DNA from: an uncultured Planctomycetaceae bacterium
GTDB lineage: Bacteria > Planctomycetota > Planctomycetia > Pirellulales > Pirellulaceae
Reading direction: 5' to 3'
Length of the DNA: 49,186 nt
NCBI GenBank assembly: GCA_937967665.1
Contig: CALBSZ010000167.1
Location: 1 to 49,186 of the forward strand
The first letter of the stretch is position 1; the number at the start of each line of letters is the position of its first letter. The translations under genes and the position numbers were made by a program. Below the pieces are notes generated by a model. It saw only the letters and a list, made by a program, of their open reading frames with translations. It did not search any database and was not told the origin of the DNA. This document shows positions 43,701 through 48,135 of this stretch, piece by piece.

Positions 43701-45985
43701 AAGTCGAGATTGACGATCCCGGCACGCCGACTCAGTTCGGCTTTGGCGAGCGGAGTCAATCCTTGGAAATCGTGGTAGACACATCGGCGCCGCCCGTCTT
43801 CTTTGGTGACCCTGCGGTGGCCAATGATGGTTTGATGGCAAATAGTGATTCCGGTGTTCATGGCCAACCGGCGACGTTTACTGATCAAGCAACCAACATT
43901 ACACGTCCTCAATTCTGGGGTATCGCCGAGGCGAATTCGCTGGTAATGCTCTACGCCGACCGAAATGCTAACGGAACGGTCGATAGCACAGACTTGTTCC
44001 TGGGCGAAACGGTTGCCATGCCGACGGACGGCACGAATCAATTCCCAGGCGGGCAGTGGAATCTGGAAGTGAACGTTGATCTGAATGATCCGGCTTACTT
44101 CTCGCCGCAGGACGGGTTACGAACGATTCTGGCGGTATCGGAAGACCTAGCTGGCAATCTGACGCCAGCAATTGCTCACAATATCTTCCTGGACACGCAA
44201 GGACCACGCGTCAATCACGTCTTCATCACTTCGGCGCCAAATTACGACTTATTCGACCCCAAACCATCCACTGACGGTCCGACTCCGGCAGTGACCAGCC
44301 TGACGATCAACGTAGAAGACCTACCGATTCGCAGTGACGTGGATCCGAATTTCCTCTACCCCGCTTTGGTCGAACAAATCATTGAAACGGACGGCAATGT
44401 CAGTCTTGTGGGTGATCACAATGGCACGATCCCCATTCAGAATATCGACTTCGTTGGTGACACCGTCGTTAACGGTCAATCCGCAACCGGGACCATTGTG
44501 CTAACCTTTGCAGCACCAATTCCTGACGATCGTTTCACACTAACGATCTTCGACAATGTTGTAGATCCGGTCGGCAATGCCCTGGATGGCGAAACGGATA
44601 CATTCGAACCTGAAGAGAATCCACGCTTCCCCAGCGGCGATTTGCAGCCGGGCGGCGACTTCATTGCGCGCTTTACGATCGATAGTCGTCCGGAAATTGG
44701 TAGCGTCTGCTGTGGTGGCGTTTATGTGGATATCAACGGCAACTTTGTTTTCGATCCCGAAGGCAAGGACAACGATTACACCAACCGCGATCTGGTCTTT
44801 GCGTTTACCGATTCGAAGGAAGCGATTTTCGCTGGTAACTTTGCTCCTGCCGGTGCCTTATCGGCTTCTGGCTTTGACAAGCTGGGGGCTTACGGATACG
44901 AAAGCGGCAGCTATCGTTTCACTCTGGACTTCGACCATGATGGCGTTGCTGACTTCACGAGCGTCAGTGAAGTTCAGGTGAATGGTCTACCCGTGGCTGG
45001 TGATTTTGATCCGACGCATCCGGGAGATGAAATCGGGTTGTACGATGGGATCAACTGGTACTTGGATTCCGATGGTGACAATGTCCTTGAAATGTCCGAT
45101 ACGGTGATTCCCAGCACAATGCAGGGTCTGCCGGTGGTTGGAGATTTCAACGGCGATGGCGACGATGACCTCGCCACGTTTGCTCAAGGTACGAACGCTT
45201 TCTTCTTGGATTTCAATCGAGATGGCAATAGTGACCTGCAAATCGACTTTGGCTTCGTTGGTATCACCGAACGTCCCATCGCTGGCGATTTGAATCTGGA
45301 CGGCGTCGACGATCTTGGCCTGTGGGTTCCTGACCGTGCGGGTCAAACACCGGAAGAAATCGCGGAGTGGTATTTCTTAGTTTCCGACTCTAATACGGGC
45401 ACGTTTAATCCGTTCAGTCCGGCCCCGCTGGGCAACGATCTCTTTGCTCAGTTCGGTGACCGACTGGCATTGCCGATCTTTGGGAACTTTGATCCGCCTG
45501 TGACCGCCAGCGTCAACGAAGAACCGGAGGTTCAGATTCTGACCAACGCTGGAAACCCAGTTGACGTCAACAATGACGGATTCGTCACCCCGCTGGACGC
45601 ATTGTTTGTCATCAATCATCTCAATGATCCGAGCGCACAGACGAGGGATGGCATCTACGTCGACGTCAGCGGTAGTGGTTCCATCGAGCCCATGGACGCC
45701 CTGTTGGTGATCAACAGTCTGAATGGCGCCGCCGAGGCTGAGGGGGAGGGCGGCGAAATTGTCCTGTTGCCAGTCACGAAGGAAAGTGCCGCCGAGTCTG
45801 ACGACCAGGACGCTGAAGACGATAGCGACGTCGCAGCAAGTCATCAGCTCGTCCATACCGTACCGCCGCTGGCGGCGATCACGAATTCATCCGCAGACTA
45901 CCACATGAGTTCGGAGACTTCTGAGTTGGACGAAATCCTGTCGGACGTTGCGGACGACGTTGCCGCACAGTGGATCGCTAACTAG
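28709..45985 (+). CDS. Giant LEPR-xLL / dockerin-type repeat protein (5758 aa)
   Basis: An intact ORF from ATG (good Shine-Dalgarno) to TAG. Residues 1-28 are Arg/Ser-rich and basic. Residues 30-39 read FENLEDRRLL, the planctomycete LEPR-xLL-type motif found at the start of many large exported proteins. Residues about 50-4600 are beta repeats dense in D-x-L-x-V, G-D-D and N-G-T turns, probably stacked beta-solenoid or beta-roll units. The C-terminal modules are PPC (about 4619-4772), Ig-like (about 5020-5170), FG-GAP/VCBS-like (about 5360-5600), dockerin-like (about 5618-5673) and an acidic tail. I find only four cysteines: C41, one near residue 95, and a C-C pair near 5333. No classical hydrophobic signal peptide or catalytic motif is seen. 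The likely role is cell-surface adhesion or matrix. It converges on the outer-membrane gene at 46068-47417. Confidence 0.93.
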   Translation: MRSSFSFFAKRVGRQAKSSARRASVRRSFFENLEDRRLLVCGTLDIPAGAAAPNTITATDASNAIGYVVGERSGNAAAPINGQTTAQVSIDGVCEEFGNRSTLTIEALGGQDNISLNNASTASGLTAITVNGGEQDDHLLVTDVDGNSDVQVTNTQVLTAQTVPVTYSNVESMTIDGVTGNHNLQYTLTNAVETTIVTPSAALDEGSVISDALIPLTYRSLGVGGRLRIDNAAGGADTLIVRGAGIDDGFSVTASGGTGTIAMTASGATRTPIETTSITNLVLEGGDGDDVFSLSAAGAALPYTTTRISGGDPSASDVVTLTGDNSAITVTMNADNSVTVTGGGLGTVTLAGIEIINLNAGSGAVTFNGTAGVDEIVAAPIDTDTIRMEEGATGPAVFTTTIAAITVAEGNANDGDTLTVHLTPANETVTVNNSAATGEVTVTAPTTLKGISFTSANIESLRVLGGSGTDTFNVTAGTFPVSIDGGDPIGTSPGDTLNVTAGGAAAKVAAGPDKDEGTVELGSGAPFRTITFDRVESVNINGAGGATIDATNDADEITVIARDNAPANGIRDFTVSINEGSEVQFLEQATLTVNALSGSDNITLRTPAPNNAAWDVDVTINGGAPSADADRLVVETPGQTTAQYTPSAPDTGSVVIAPGGTATNVTINGIEQLIYDGEAGNDALTVFGSAAADVITHTAGTNVDSGQIQVGSNLALNYQNLGATATITADGAGGNDALVYSGDSTDDVFTVSTAGAVDLVTGGANRLDVAQANIEQLRLLGLDGDDSFVINTAAGIYGQGIELSGGNAGADSVTVLASAASTATLDFATGDITNVVGGAVSVAGIESVTLTGTDAVGDQFTVNNYGASSDIQNLVLDGGDTNNTGDNDRIALNLAAGPNTLHFTPGSAATAAISRQEGGAGISITQFNNAATAGAHLLVTGGSNHDTIVISASDDADTFALVDDDANSQYRVSTSSAGAGRVPIGFATASVEALRVLGGGGNDTLAVDNSGGLVEVPDGVFFDGGAGGSDSLQLSGTTAAATKYSPGPALQAGSITQTAGNAMQAITFVGLEPVLIQGTGSGDALTVNGDDSNNTISYTIGPNSSSAGSFFAGDVTGIVSVDANESIEFSNFGTLTLAGQSGDDTFNLNHGTVPTDLTGITTQGGEGSDQLVVHDRQAAATTVSLATSMITAAEAVTVTHNTMESLSVVAGAGAGTNVTVTGSANYTVNPGAAIDEATILTDTLPVHVSGYGTGRTISLTGGAAASDTLTVNGTDADNTFSVMAVGDVLLDNRATINPTSLERLALSGQDGADTFNVAVATSIYSAGVALQGGNAGANQVAITGSAGADTIGLTLGSSSDSLSGVVGGSVDLTNVAHLSVSGAAGTDALSVTNLGAASALQTVGLDASADSTDTVTVTGTANPDAIDVQPASATTVITSAGPASPTVTAVMNAALTSTFSVNGGGGTDHVTVAGSVAADTVTVARDTTTGVTVDANKPVNLSEGSPNTLTVETRSGDDRITVTGTGGPDLTLNTGDGVDDWITLPTTAGSTTVLPGSVAKSGRLSGPTAGTADDVEYAGVERVIIAGTAASDTLVLVGNNEADTFSVAVNNANNEATVSDGPVVRFSVFGNLTLQGEGGDDLFSVAPSGLVAVTAITVSGSTPSASDKLVVRGTAGDDTVAITPTGNDAGTVAITTAPTLTFNTVESVTYNGIGGNDPLTVNGTAGDDIVTVTPQDANSGTVQVNSLVPIDFTNLGTGTLTVAAAAATNDRLVVRATAGDDNLQVATTSGAVTLTSSAGQHTVVGHTGVEQLTLEGLDGDDQFVVNNGHGYTGIAVSGGGPAGADSATLNGSAASAVVATLGGAAPTVTGGGLATVSLTGVETATLNNAAGEIQIAGTAGPDVFSVAPTGADTATVSVNDVAPLVSTNNTGALNVTAAGAGNDQLAVQLTAGDDVVAVNGTSVATTGLKTITYTATEIQSVQVSSGSGSDSFTVTPSDTPVFIDGGDPIGGDPSDRLTLTAGASVTYSQGPESDEGNFLVGTQVVSFDHIETFGTVTGGGTGTLTINATNADNDITITGTSATTFAFSVDDGAGIPNTGFSNVVVNSLSGDDDIDIEFNEFTLTGNVTVNGQAPSTGGGDTLTVRGHAGTVDTAAWSPGGIDSGTLVVSGRTVNANSTEQVIYDGEGDNETLTMTTLGTPDQITHSPSAAGDAGTLAISNGALSRLGIDYVDLGLTGSVVVNGGGNTDTLVQVGTSASDTFTVSSTGLLTVAGRVPVTTSDVEAYTLQGLGGDDTFIITAGSGVVVNVQGDESSNASNTLNYTQASAATLDLGNSHIDEPIGGAAEVNYTGIDTVNVTSANFDLTVEGAATDDTFQVTPLGTNNGSVQANGALPVVNFSGTGTFTVDGLGGNDELTVNGSAAADTIAVDNSPATPTVAITGRETVNHTGFESLAIQGLSGNDAISVTSAAANMIPVFVDGGDPIGAGDALALTPSGAPTFSPGPESDAGGFEITGSSPLSYDHIEAITVNLGAGAGGAATIMGTGDADQITAAGTAANTVDVQVNDGVNVTYQNATNLTLQGKNGDDNIDVDIHVASLGTAFSVDGGLPSTTGDELSVTGIAGAADMPAWTPSSEDDGALALSGTTITAAEIERVVFDGENGGENLTVSGAGRFVHTPHASVDSGHVAVESLLAIEYVNLGAAGTVVANGTGGADTLVALGTDGSDAISVGFVGDNDADIDITHAAGTHVDLLTEAVENYEIRSGTGDDNISVNTTSNVSGTFAVFAGEPGSGSDTLTVADASATAVLVTPNANNSDDQELSGIFANPIAVSGVELIHYNGNASDTLTVDPGLGDNSVTVAGSSNMSADLVTSDSLPDIEFEDVQTFVVDASTVGSDVVTFDTWFLSGAVNTNYQMSGVGTDTLVIQGVDGAWGGNDSYTVTNPATGPVAITDTKGTNVTVTATNTMLGHLRINTLGGDDVVLINVDATNVIHTPITFDGGGSSDELRLTGAPTGATAGVYTPGPAVTEGRLQYTEAGMPAGTMTIDFLNLEPIVDDTAGTLTVFGTDADNAIDYQPIAGGRASVTVDGFERIDFMNKTSLTINGDAGDDVINLNPGAAPTALTTINVAGGNSSTGDVVVVNGTTGTDTIGFTPASHDAATLTGVQSVTAVNASTVESVIINGLGITAGSGDVVTVNTPVGVDSSVEVTPGFAFDSGDVQVDTLVPMSFRNINVNGSLRVVDPDGAGGNDRVTYNGDAASDTFVVPDPRLTAPSIAKIRFIGSVPFLQVAVGTTGIENYTLRGQGGNDTFDITPQAGVNIRTEGDGPANGDVLNLSAEAVAVALNLETSTISQAGFGDVVFSGTEDVNIDANTQDLTVTATAQDDTVEVTPLGTNSGTLQANDRSPVVNFTETGTFNLDTAGGQNTIIVNGSSVGETIAVTGALVTVGTRETINYSATGGGNALTVDGHQGGDTFNVVPDGSVPMFIDGGDPIGTIGDTLALTANMTSVFSPGPEGDEGGYDIDSLQPVSYDHIEAVTVTDPTGNNLVATVMGTQGDDDITGSGVAANSVDVTVNDGPVTRYSGVATMILQGKNGDDDFDIALNVPNLGTVFNIDGGLPSVHADVLTVTAVTGAADTSTWTPSDIDAGSLSVAGQTIAVGNIEQLIYDGQSDDESLAVIGDGSSATNEDREHFVHTPGDAADAGHVAISTVDDGTSSSNESLLGIDYVNLGLRGRVTVNGGSMVDTLVARGTDGDDVLNVSFTGADEGQFDLRSAHSNHIDLFSTAVENYEVRTLEGDDDVNLNAQINASGTFTVRAGGPSGSDTVNLIGDTNTVETVVIAPHATESDDQTVSGLSPNSITLVGVELVTYAGGNSADTLTVDPGLGDNKVRVERGQGADQVTSDSLPTVEFAAVATFAVDGTTGGADIVTFATWFLAGATPANYQFAGNATDTLVIEGVSGAGGGNDNFTVTNPTGAPSVAITDANGTMATVTETTGGLGRLQINTLGGNDQVLVDVGGPASDLVTVPITFDGGASSDLLTISGTPVTTVTDVTYSPGPDVTEGRLTYDNNMTIDFVNLEPVIDLVPAANLVVNGTNAANSIDYRAAAVAGRGLVSVDGFETIEFTNKDQLTLNGNAGDDTFNLDNPALPAGNANASLDVIHVNGGGSTFNDVVIVNGTAAADTVVFSPTAPDAATVTGTQAATRIDIATTEKVVINGLADDDSLAVNTPAGANHVTYTPGPTVDGGDVRVDSLVPMSFMNLGAAGTLSFTDPGGRVDTLVHRGSDVDDVTTVAATTGYVTLTNTPGTHVVTQTDGIQNLTLDGLSGDDIFNVFGLHPYTILDVNGQEPDASDVLNIVGTAGVENAIVNLEPGTVIGFGSAGGEVISHTGVEHVNIDGGGGTGGSDTLTVNGTQDDDVLTYEPLEAEDGKFQNAGSNTEFLFRNIGGDFTVAGGDDGADDVILVGTNGHDVITVNAPTRIAAVEDTSGVTLKPVNLNTTVEDLDVLARDGNDTIHVIPAPPLSSSVDGIPTNLIIDIDGGSPSASDALVIAGGGGANLAATDFVVVNHSRRHDEGVIRVYRDTAGIGNAPTRFPDIGFVDIEVVNAHVDDPAENRLILGPDVYEQNDHISDAQFVGSGQTLNIQDLAIFPPIREHRFVVEDQDWFHFVAESTGTLDFQVYFNAFNPELLPQGGNTYIEVYDSDGTFVAGNGPNFGSNDELGTNVRDDDERVRIPAVSGQSYFLRVFGAPNSPPDTRSTAINGYSITVVNTPPTIPYDVELADIVASSTVATNVAAAAGSISFTAAADGSLSSVDDFYNGKYVYFTSGAQAVHRGVITDYTAATRTFVFDATNFTADPAVADSFVVETHDTGRSQLDNVTRDDTPVIRFRLDDGIFLHDLPGNAVNDSPPDEVIPIPFNTDQTRDTTTAGYRVPVFIEGPPQSAVGQLPQVPVGYARQLAEGVYEFDFERDAIDLNNPNGPTTSFSLASVNGSYFINAKVEIDDPGTPTQFGFGERSQSLEIVVDTSAPPVFFGDPAVANDGLMANSDSGVHGQPATFTDQATNITRPQFWGIAEANSLVMLYADRNANGTVDSTDLFLGETVAMPTDGTNQFPGGQWNLEVNVDLNDPAYFSPQDGLRTILAVSEDLAGNLTPAIAHNIFLDTQGPRVNHVFITSAPNYDLFDPKPSTDGPTPAVTSLTINVEDLPIRSDVDPNFLYPALVEQIIETDGNVSLVGDHNGTIPIQNIDFVGDTVVNGQSATGTIVLTFAAPIPDDRFTLTIFDNVVDPVGNALDGETDTFEPEENPRFPSGDLQPGGDFIARFTIDSRPEIGSVCCGGVYVDINGNFVFDPEGKDNDYTNRDLVFAFTDSKEAIFAGNFAPAGALSASGFDKLGAYGYESGSYRFTLDFDHDGVADFTSVSEVQVNGLPVAGDFDPTHPGDEIGLYDGINWYLDSDGDNVLEMSDTVIPSTMQGLPVVGDFNGDGDDDLATFAQGTNAFFLDFNRDGNSDLQIDFGFVGITERPIAGDLNLDGVDDLGLWVPDRAGQTPEEIAEWYFLVSDSNTGTFNPFSPAPLGNDLFAQFGDRLALPIFGNFDPPVTASVNEEPEVQILTNAGNPVDVNNDGFVTPLDALFVINHLNDPSAQTRDGIYVDVSGSGSIEPMDALLVINSLNGAAEAEGEGGEIVLLPVTKESAAESDDQDAEDDSDVAASHQLVHTVPPLAAITNSSADYHMSSETSELDEILSDVADDVAAQWIAN
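28796..28825 (+). other. LEPR-xLL-type N-terminal motif
   Basis: FENLEDRRLL at residues 30-39 after a basic Ser/Arg segment. This motif is known from planctomycete and related proteins, where it is predicted to act in export or processing. Cleavage after the L-L pair, before C41, would be an inference. Confidence 0.8.
34706..42070 (+). repeat. Super-repeat of about 1,009 codons with FIDGGDPIG anchors
   Basis: The anchor P-V/M-F-I/V-D-G-G-D-P-I-G occurs at 34706, 36131 and 39158 (an older variant is at 30146). Each is followed by a S-P-G-P-E-S/G-D motif and then D-H-I-E. The intervals are 1,425 and 3,027 bases. The long unit from 36131 and the one from 39158 share the same ordered markers: GKNGDDN/GKNGDDD, VDPGLGDN, TWFLSGA/TWFLAGA, GGNDSYTVTNP/GGNDNFTVTNP, GRLQYTE/GRLTYDN and LVPMSF. 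The unit from 34706 is a shorter version lacking the second half. Confidence 0.85.
42563..43023 (+). other. Bacterial pre-peptidase C-terminal (PPC) domain
   Basis: D-V-Y-E-Q-N-D, then IREHRFVVEDQDWFHFVA, GTLDFQVYF, YIEVYDSDG, VRIPAVSGQSYFLRVFGA and a final strand YSITVV. This is the order of the PPC beta-sandwich, with the N-D-x-x-x-A calcium start and the D-x-D-W-F strand. Confidence 0.85.
43771..44210 (+). other. Ig-like domain (bacterial)
   Basis: It opens with VVDTSAPPVFFGDP and contains TRPQFWGIAEANSLVMLYAD, a D-x-N-x-N-G-T calcium-like turn, the W-x-L-x-V-N strand, and LAVSEDLAGNLTP before LDTQGPRV. This is the standard layout of bacterial Ig-like modules in large adhesins. Confidence 0.75.
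44792..45500 (+). other. FG-GAP/VCBS-like propeller segment
   Basis: Repeated strands of the type AGNFAPAG, GDFDPTHPGDEIGLYDG, GDFNGDGDDDLATF and GDLNLDGVDDLGLW occur at regular spacing, alternating with F-x-L-D-F-x-x-D-G strands. Repeats with D-x-N-x-D-G-x-x-D-L loops are typical of integrin-like propellers and bind calcium. Only about four blades are visible, so the propeller may be incomplete. Confidence 0.75.
45560..45727 (+). other. Dockerin-type-I-like calcium module
   Basis: Two EF-hand-like halves: VDVNNDGFVTPLDALFVINH and VDVSGSGSIEPMDALLVINS. Each has the DxNxDG or DxSGSG loop followed by the D-A-L-x-V-I-N helix. In planctomycetes such modules commonly end giant surface proteins outside any cellulosome. 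Confidence 0.9.
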
Positions 45986-46009
45986 CTTGCATCAACCGAG
46001 CACGAAAAG

Positions 46010-46042
46010 TGGACTCTTGCCAGGACGTTCGGCAAGAGTCCA
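46010..46042. terminator. Perfect 12-bp hairpin between convergent genes
   Basis: TGGACTCTTGCC (46010-46021), a 9-base loop, then GGCAAGAGTCCA (46031-46042). AAAA lies just before the stem and TTT just after it. It sits 24 bases past the TAG of the giant gene and 25 bases past the TAA of the opposing gene, so it is placed to end transcription from both directions. Confidence 0.8.
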
Positions 46043-46067
46043 TTTGCATGCTGTCGTGGATGTTGCT

Positions 46068-47417
46068 TTATCGACGATATTCGAAGCGAGCGACCAAACC
46101 ATCGAACGTGGCGAAGTCGCTGTTGTCGAATTTGCCGCCATTGCGAATCTGTTCCAAGAAGGAATTGGTCAGCAGGGCGTTGTGCCAACCCATTGCGGAA
46201 TACCCGGCGGAGATGCGGAAGCGGTCGTCGCAACTCCTCCAACCGAATCCGAGTTCGGCTTCCAGGATTGTGGAAAGTCGATAGTCTTCACGCGAGACGC
46301 GGATGTCGGTGCCGCCACCAAATTGATTGGTCTGCAGGTAGTCGGCTTTGTATTCACCACCCAGAAAACTCGCGTTTCCTTTTCCGTAAATGAAGAAACC
46401 GGACGTACTGCTGAAGCGTTCCCCGTCGAGTCCGAGTTTGATACCGAGGCCGTCGAAGTCAATGTCCGTCCGCACGTTTGCCAGTCCAACCGCGGCGGCA
46501 AGCGTCTGTTGGGATTGGAATTCCTGTTCAAAGCTACCGTAGCGTACGCCGGCTGTATAGTTGATGTTCCAATTGCAGCTGCGGCGCAACGTACGGTGAT
46601 AGTCCAGATCGACAAACTGCAGGTCGATTTCAAATTCGGCCGACGATGCAAGGCTTCCCATGCCGCAGTTTTCTAGACTTGGATGAGTCACTTGCGAAGC
46701 TAGAAAGTTATCGGGCGTTGCCATGATGCTGCTGCTTGTGTCGGCGTTGTACCAGGTATAGGTGGCTACGATGCTTGAGCAATCCGTCATTGGGCAGCTG
46801 AAACCCGCGCGAAATCCAAGTTCAGCATCCGGCGAAAGAATGCCTTGTGGTCCCGTGGGGATCGCGGTGGCGGGATCACAGCCGTTTTGTTCGACCGCAT
46901 AGACGATATCCATATTGCCAGCTCGCCAGTACAACGCTTCTCCGAAGAATGAGAGGCAGCGTTTGTCGCAGCAGCAGGTTTTCCCCCCGCATTTGCCGGA
47001 GCACTCGGGTAGGACACTACCCAGGTTACGGGTGAGTGAAGCTGGCTTGGATTCGAAACTTGAGGGACGAAACACAGTTGGTTCTTCCTCTGACGGCATG
47101 ACGTAGTTGATTGTTACGTCGCCGTAGTAATTCGAGTGTCCCGGTACCGCTGGTGTGCTGTCTGCTTTGGCAGGTCCATTTGGCTTCTTGTTTTCACGTG
47201 TTGAGAAAGTCCGCCGAGACGATGAAGATACTCCTGCCGTAACGCTGGCCTGCTTGACCGGATATTCGTCCTCAACGACTCCAGGACGCAATGAATTCGC
47301 GGCAGACACGATTGGTGCCAATGTGACTTCTTCAAGGGATGGACTGGCGTCGGCGAACGCTTGGCTACACGTCATGGAGGCGGCGAGGGCCAACAGCGAT
47401 AAGCATTTGGACTTCAT
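46068..47417 (-). CDS. Lpg1974-type pore-forming outer-membrane protein with Cys-rich neck
   Basis: I choose the ATG at 47417 (449 aa) over the one at 47480. It is preceded by GAGAA at Shine-Dalgarno distance and begins a clear signal peptide: MKSK, a hydrophobic core LSLLALAASM, then A-F-A-D-A, with cleavage near residue 22. Residues 25-135 are a Ser/Pro-rich, probably disordered periplasmic or exposed stretch. Residues 139-154 hold six cysteines (ECSGKCGGKTCCCDKRC). From about 155 to the end are alternating beta strands with landmarks FFGEALYWRAG, ELGFRAGFSCP, LQFVDLDYHRTL, YTAGVRYGSFEQEF, GIKLGLDGERF and EAELGFGWR, matching planctomycete members of the Lpg1974 (Legionella major outer-membrane protein) family. 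The role is an outer-membrane porin or barrel. It ends in F-E-Y-R-R instead of a terminal Phe. Confidence 0.85.
   Translation of the reverse strand: MKSKCLSLLALAASMTCSQAFADASPSLEEVTLAPIVSAANSLRPGVVEDEYPVKQASVTAGVSSSSRRTFSTRENKKPNGPAKADSTPAVPGHSNYYGDVTINYVMPSEEEPTVFRPSSFESKPASLTRNLGSVLPECSGKCGGKTCCCDKRCLSFFGEALYWRAGNMDIVYAVEQNGCDPATAIPTGPQGILSPDAELGFRAGFSCPMTDCSSIVATYTWYNADTSSSIMATPDNFLASQVTHPSLENCGMGSLASSAEFEIDLQFVDLDYHRTLRRSCNWNINYTAGVRYGSFEQEFQSQQTLAAAVGLANVRTDIDFDGLGIKLGLDGERFSSTSGFFIYGKGNASFLGGEYKADYLQTNQFGGGTDIRVSREDYRLSTILEAELGFGWRSCDDRFRISAGYSAMGWHNALLTNSFLEQIRNGGKFDNSDFATFDGLVARFEYRR
46956..47003 (-). other. Six-cysteine cluster in the outer-membrane protein
   Basis: Residues 139-154 of the 449-aa protein contain six cysteines in 16 residues, including three in a row. 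In an exported protein this is either a tight disulfide knot or a metal site. It sits at the junction between the flexible N-terminal part and the barrel. Confidence 0.7.
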
Positions 47418-47442
47418 TGCGATGTTCTCAATTGCGGGGCTA

Positions 47443-47455
47443 GGCACTAAGTGCC
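47443..47455. promoter_or_regulatory. Palindrome GGCACT-A-AGTGCC in the leader of the outer-membrane gene
   Basis: A perfect 6-bp inverted repeat around one central base, 26-38 bases upstream of the ATG at 47417. It could be a small operator or, in RNA, too tight a hairpin (1-base loop) to form well, which favours a protein-binding site on DNA. Confidence 0.35.
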
Positions 47456-47521
47456 GCTGAAATCGATACAACCCTGACACGTGGAGTATCCGTAAGAGTT
47501 AGATCGATAGGAATATCCGGA

Positions 47522-47549
47522 ATATTAAGAACAAACGCGGTGACCCAAA
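47522..47549 (-). promoter_or_regulatory. Possible promoter of the outer-membrane protein gene
   Basis: On the minus strand TAATAT (47522-47527) could be a -10 box, with a weak -35 (TTTGGG, 47544-47549) 16 bases upstream. It would give a leader of about 95 bases. The -35 is a poor match, so this is tentative. Confidence 0.22.
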
Positions 47550-47596
47550 TCTTTCACCTAGCTTTCCCATTTTCCGGTGCGTCGAAGGAGAAACAC

Positions 47597-47761
47597 ATGA
47601 TTCCGTCCATGACGCGCCGTGAAAGAAGTCCTAATTGCTTAACGATTTGCGAATCCGAATGCACCCCATACGCACGCTGGCAAGGAGTGCTAGCGATGCA
47701 GGCCCGTGTGGTCAAAACACTCGGCCGAACCAAAAATCCTGTGATCTTAAGGCTGGAATGA
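47597..47761 (+). CDS. Doubtful 54-residue ORF
   Basis: The ATG is preceded by a perfect AAGGAG six bases upstream (47585-47590). The product is basic, with several Arg and two Cys (CLTICESEC), no signal peptide and no recognisable domain. It lies alone in a gene-poor stretch and runs divergently from the outer-membrane gene. The good ribosome binding site is its only support. Confidence 0.3.
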   Translation: MIPSMTRRERSPNCLTICESECTPYARWQGVLAMQARVVKTLGRTKNPVILRLE

Positions 47762-48135
47762 CTCGACGCTCTCTCCTGTACCGGTCCAGCGACATTCACT
47801 GCGTAGTGTCGACCTCACGCGCGCAATTGAGCCGGCCGGTAAGTCGCGTTGGAGGGTGTGACTGCCGCTACGGTGACGATGCGCGCCAACCGAGGACTCC
47901 ACCCGTAGTTTACGGGCATACAAGTCGCTGACCTTGCTTCGGGACCATCAATAAGCGGCCCTTGAATCACCATTTGCTCCTGATACGATCAGTTCTGCAC
48001 TACTAATGCGAAAGATCGTTGACTTCTTGACAAATTCGCGGGGGCAACGGTGCGGAAGCCCCCATTGGTTGGCGGCTCTGCCGCCCTGTGTCTGACAGAA
48101 CAGAATCCCTAGCCTTAATCCCCAGGAATATCAAA
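47762..48135. other. Non-coding stretch
   Basis: No supported gene. It holds the two GC-rich hairpins at 48040-48085 and a TTGACA at 48027 without a matching -10 box. Short ORFs here have no ribosome binding sites and no recognisable composition. Confidence 0.5.
48040..48085. repeat. Two tandem GC-rich hairpins
   Basis: GGGGGC (48040-48045) pairs with GCCCCC (48058-48063) around a 12-base loop. Then GGCGGC (48071-48076) pairs with GCCGCC (48080-48085) around TCT. No T-run follows, so an intrinsic terminator is unlikely. They lie 50 bases before the start of the esterase fragment and may be a leader structure or a remnant of an intergenic repeat. Confidence 0.5.

Noticed and set aside
45560..45727. 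Cellulosome component, because of the dockerin-like module
   Set aside because: No cohesin, cellulase or carbohydrate-binding module is present, and such modules are common at the ends of planctomycete surface proteins.
45948..46676. Plus-strand 242-codon frame overlapping the outer-membrane gene
   Set aside because: It is antisense to a well-supported gene with signal peptide and barrel strands, overlaps the end of the giant gene, and has no ribosome binding site.
47635..47931. 98-codon plus-strand frame
   Set aside because: It has no ribosome binding site and overlaps the better-supported small ORF in another frame, and its Arg/Ser/Cys-rich composition is typical of non-coding GC-rich DNA.
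48027..48032. TTGACA as a -35 promoter box
   Set aside because: No A/T-rich -10 sequence lies 16-18 bases downstream; that stretch is G-rich.
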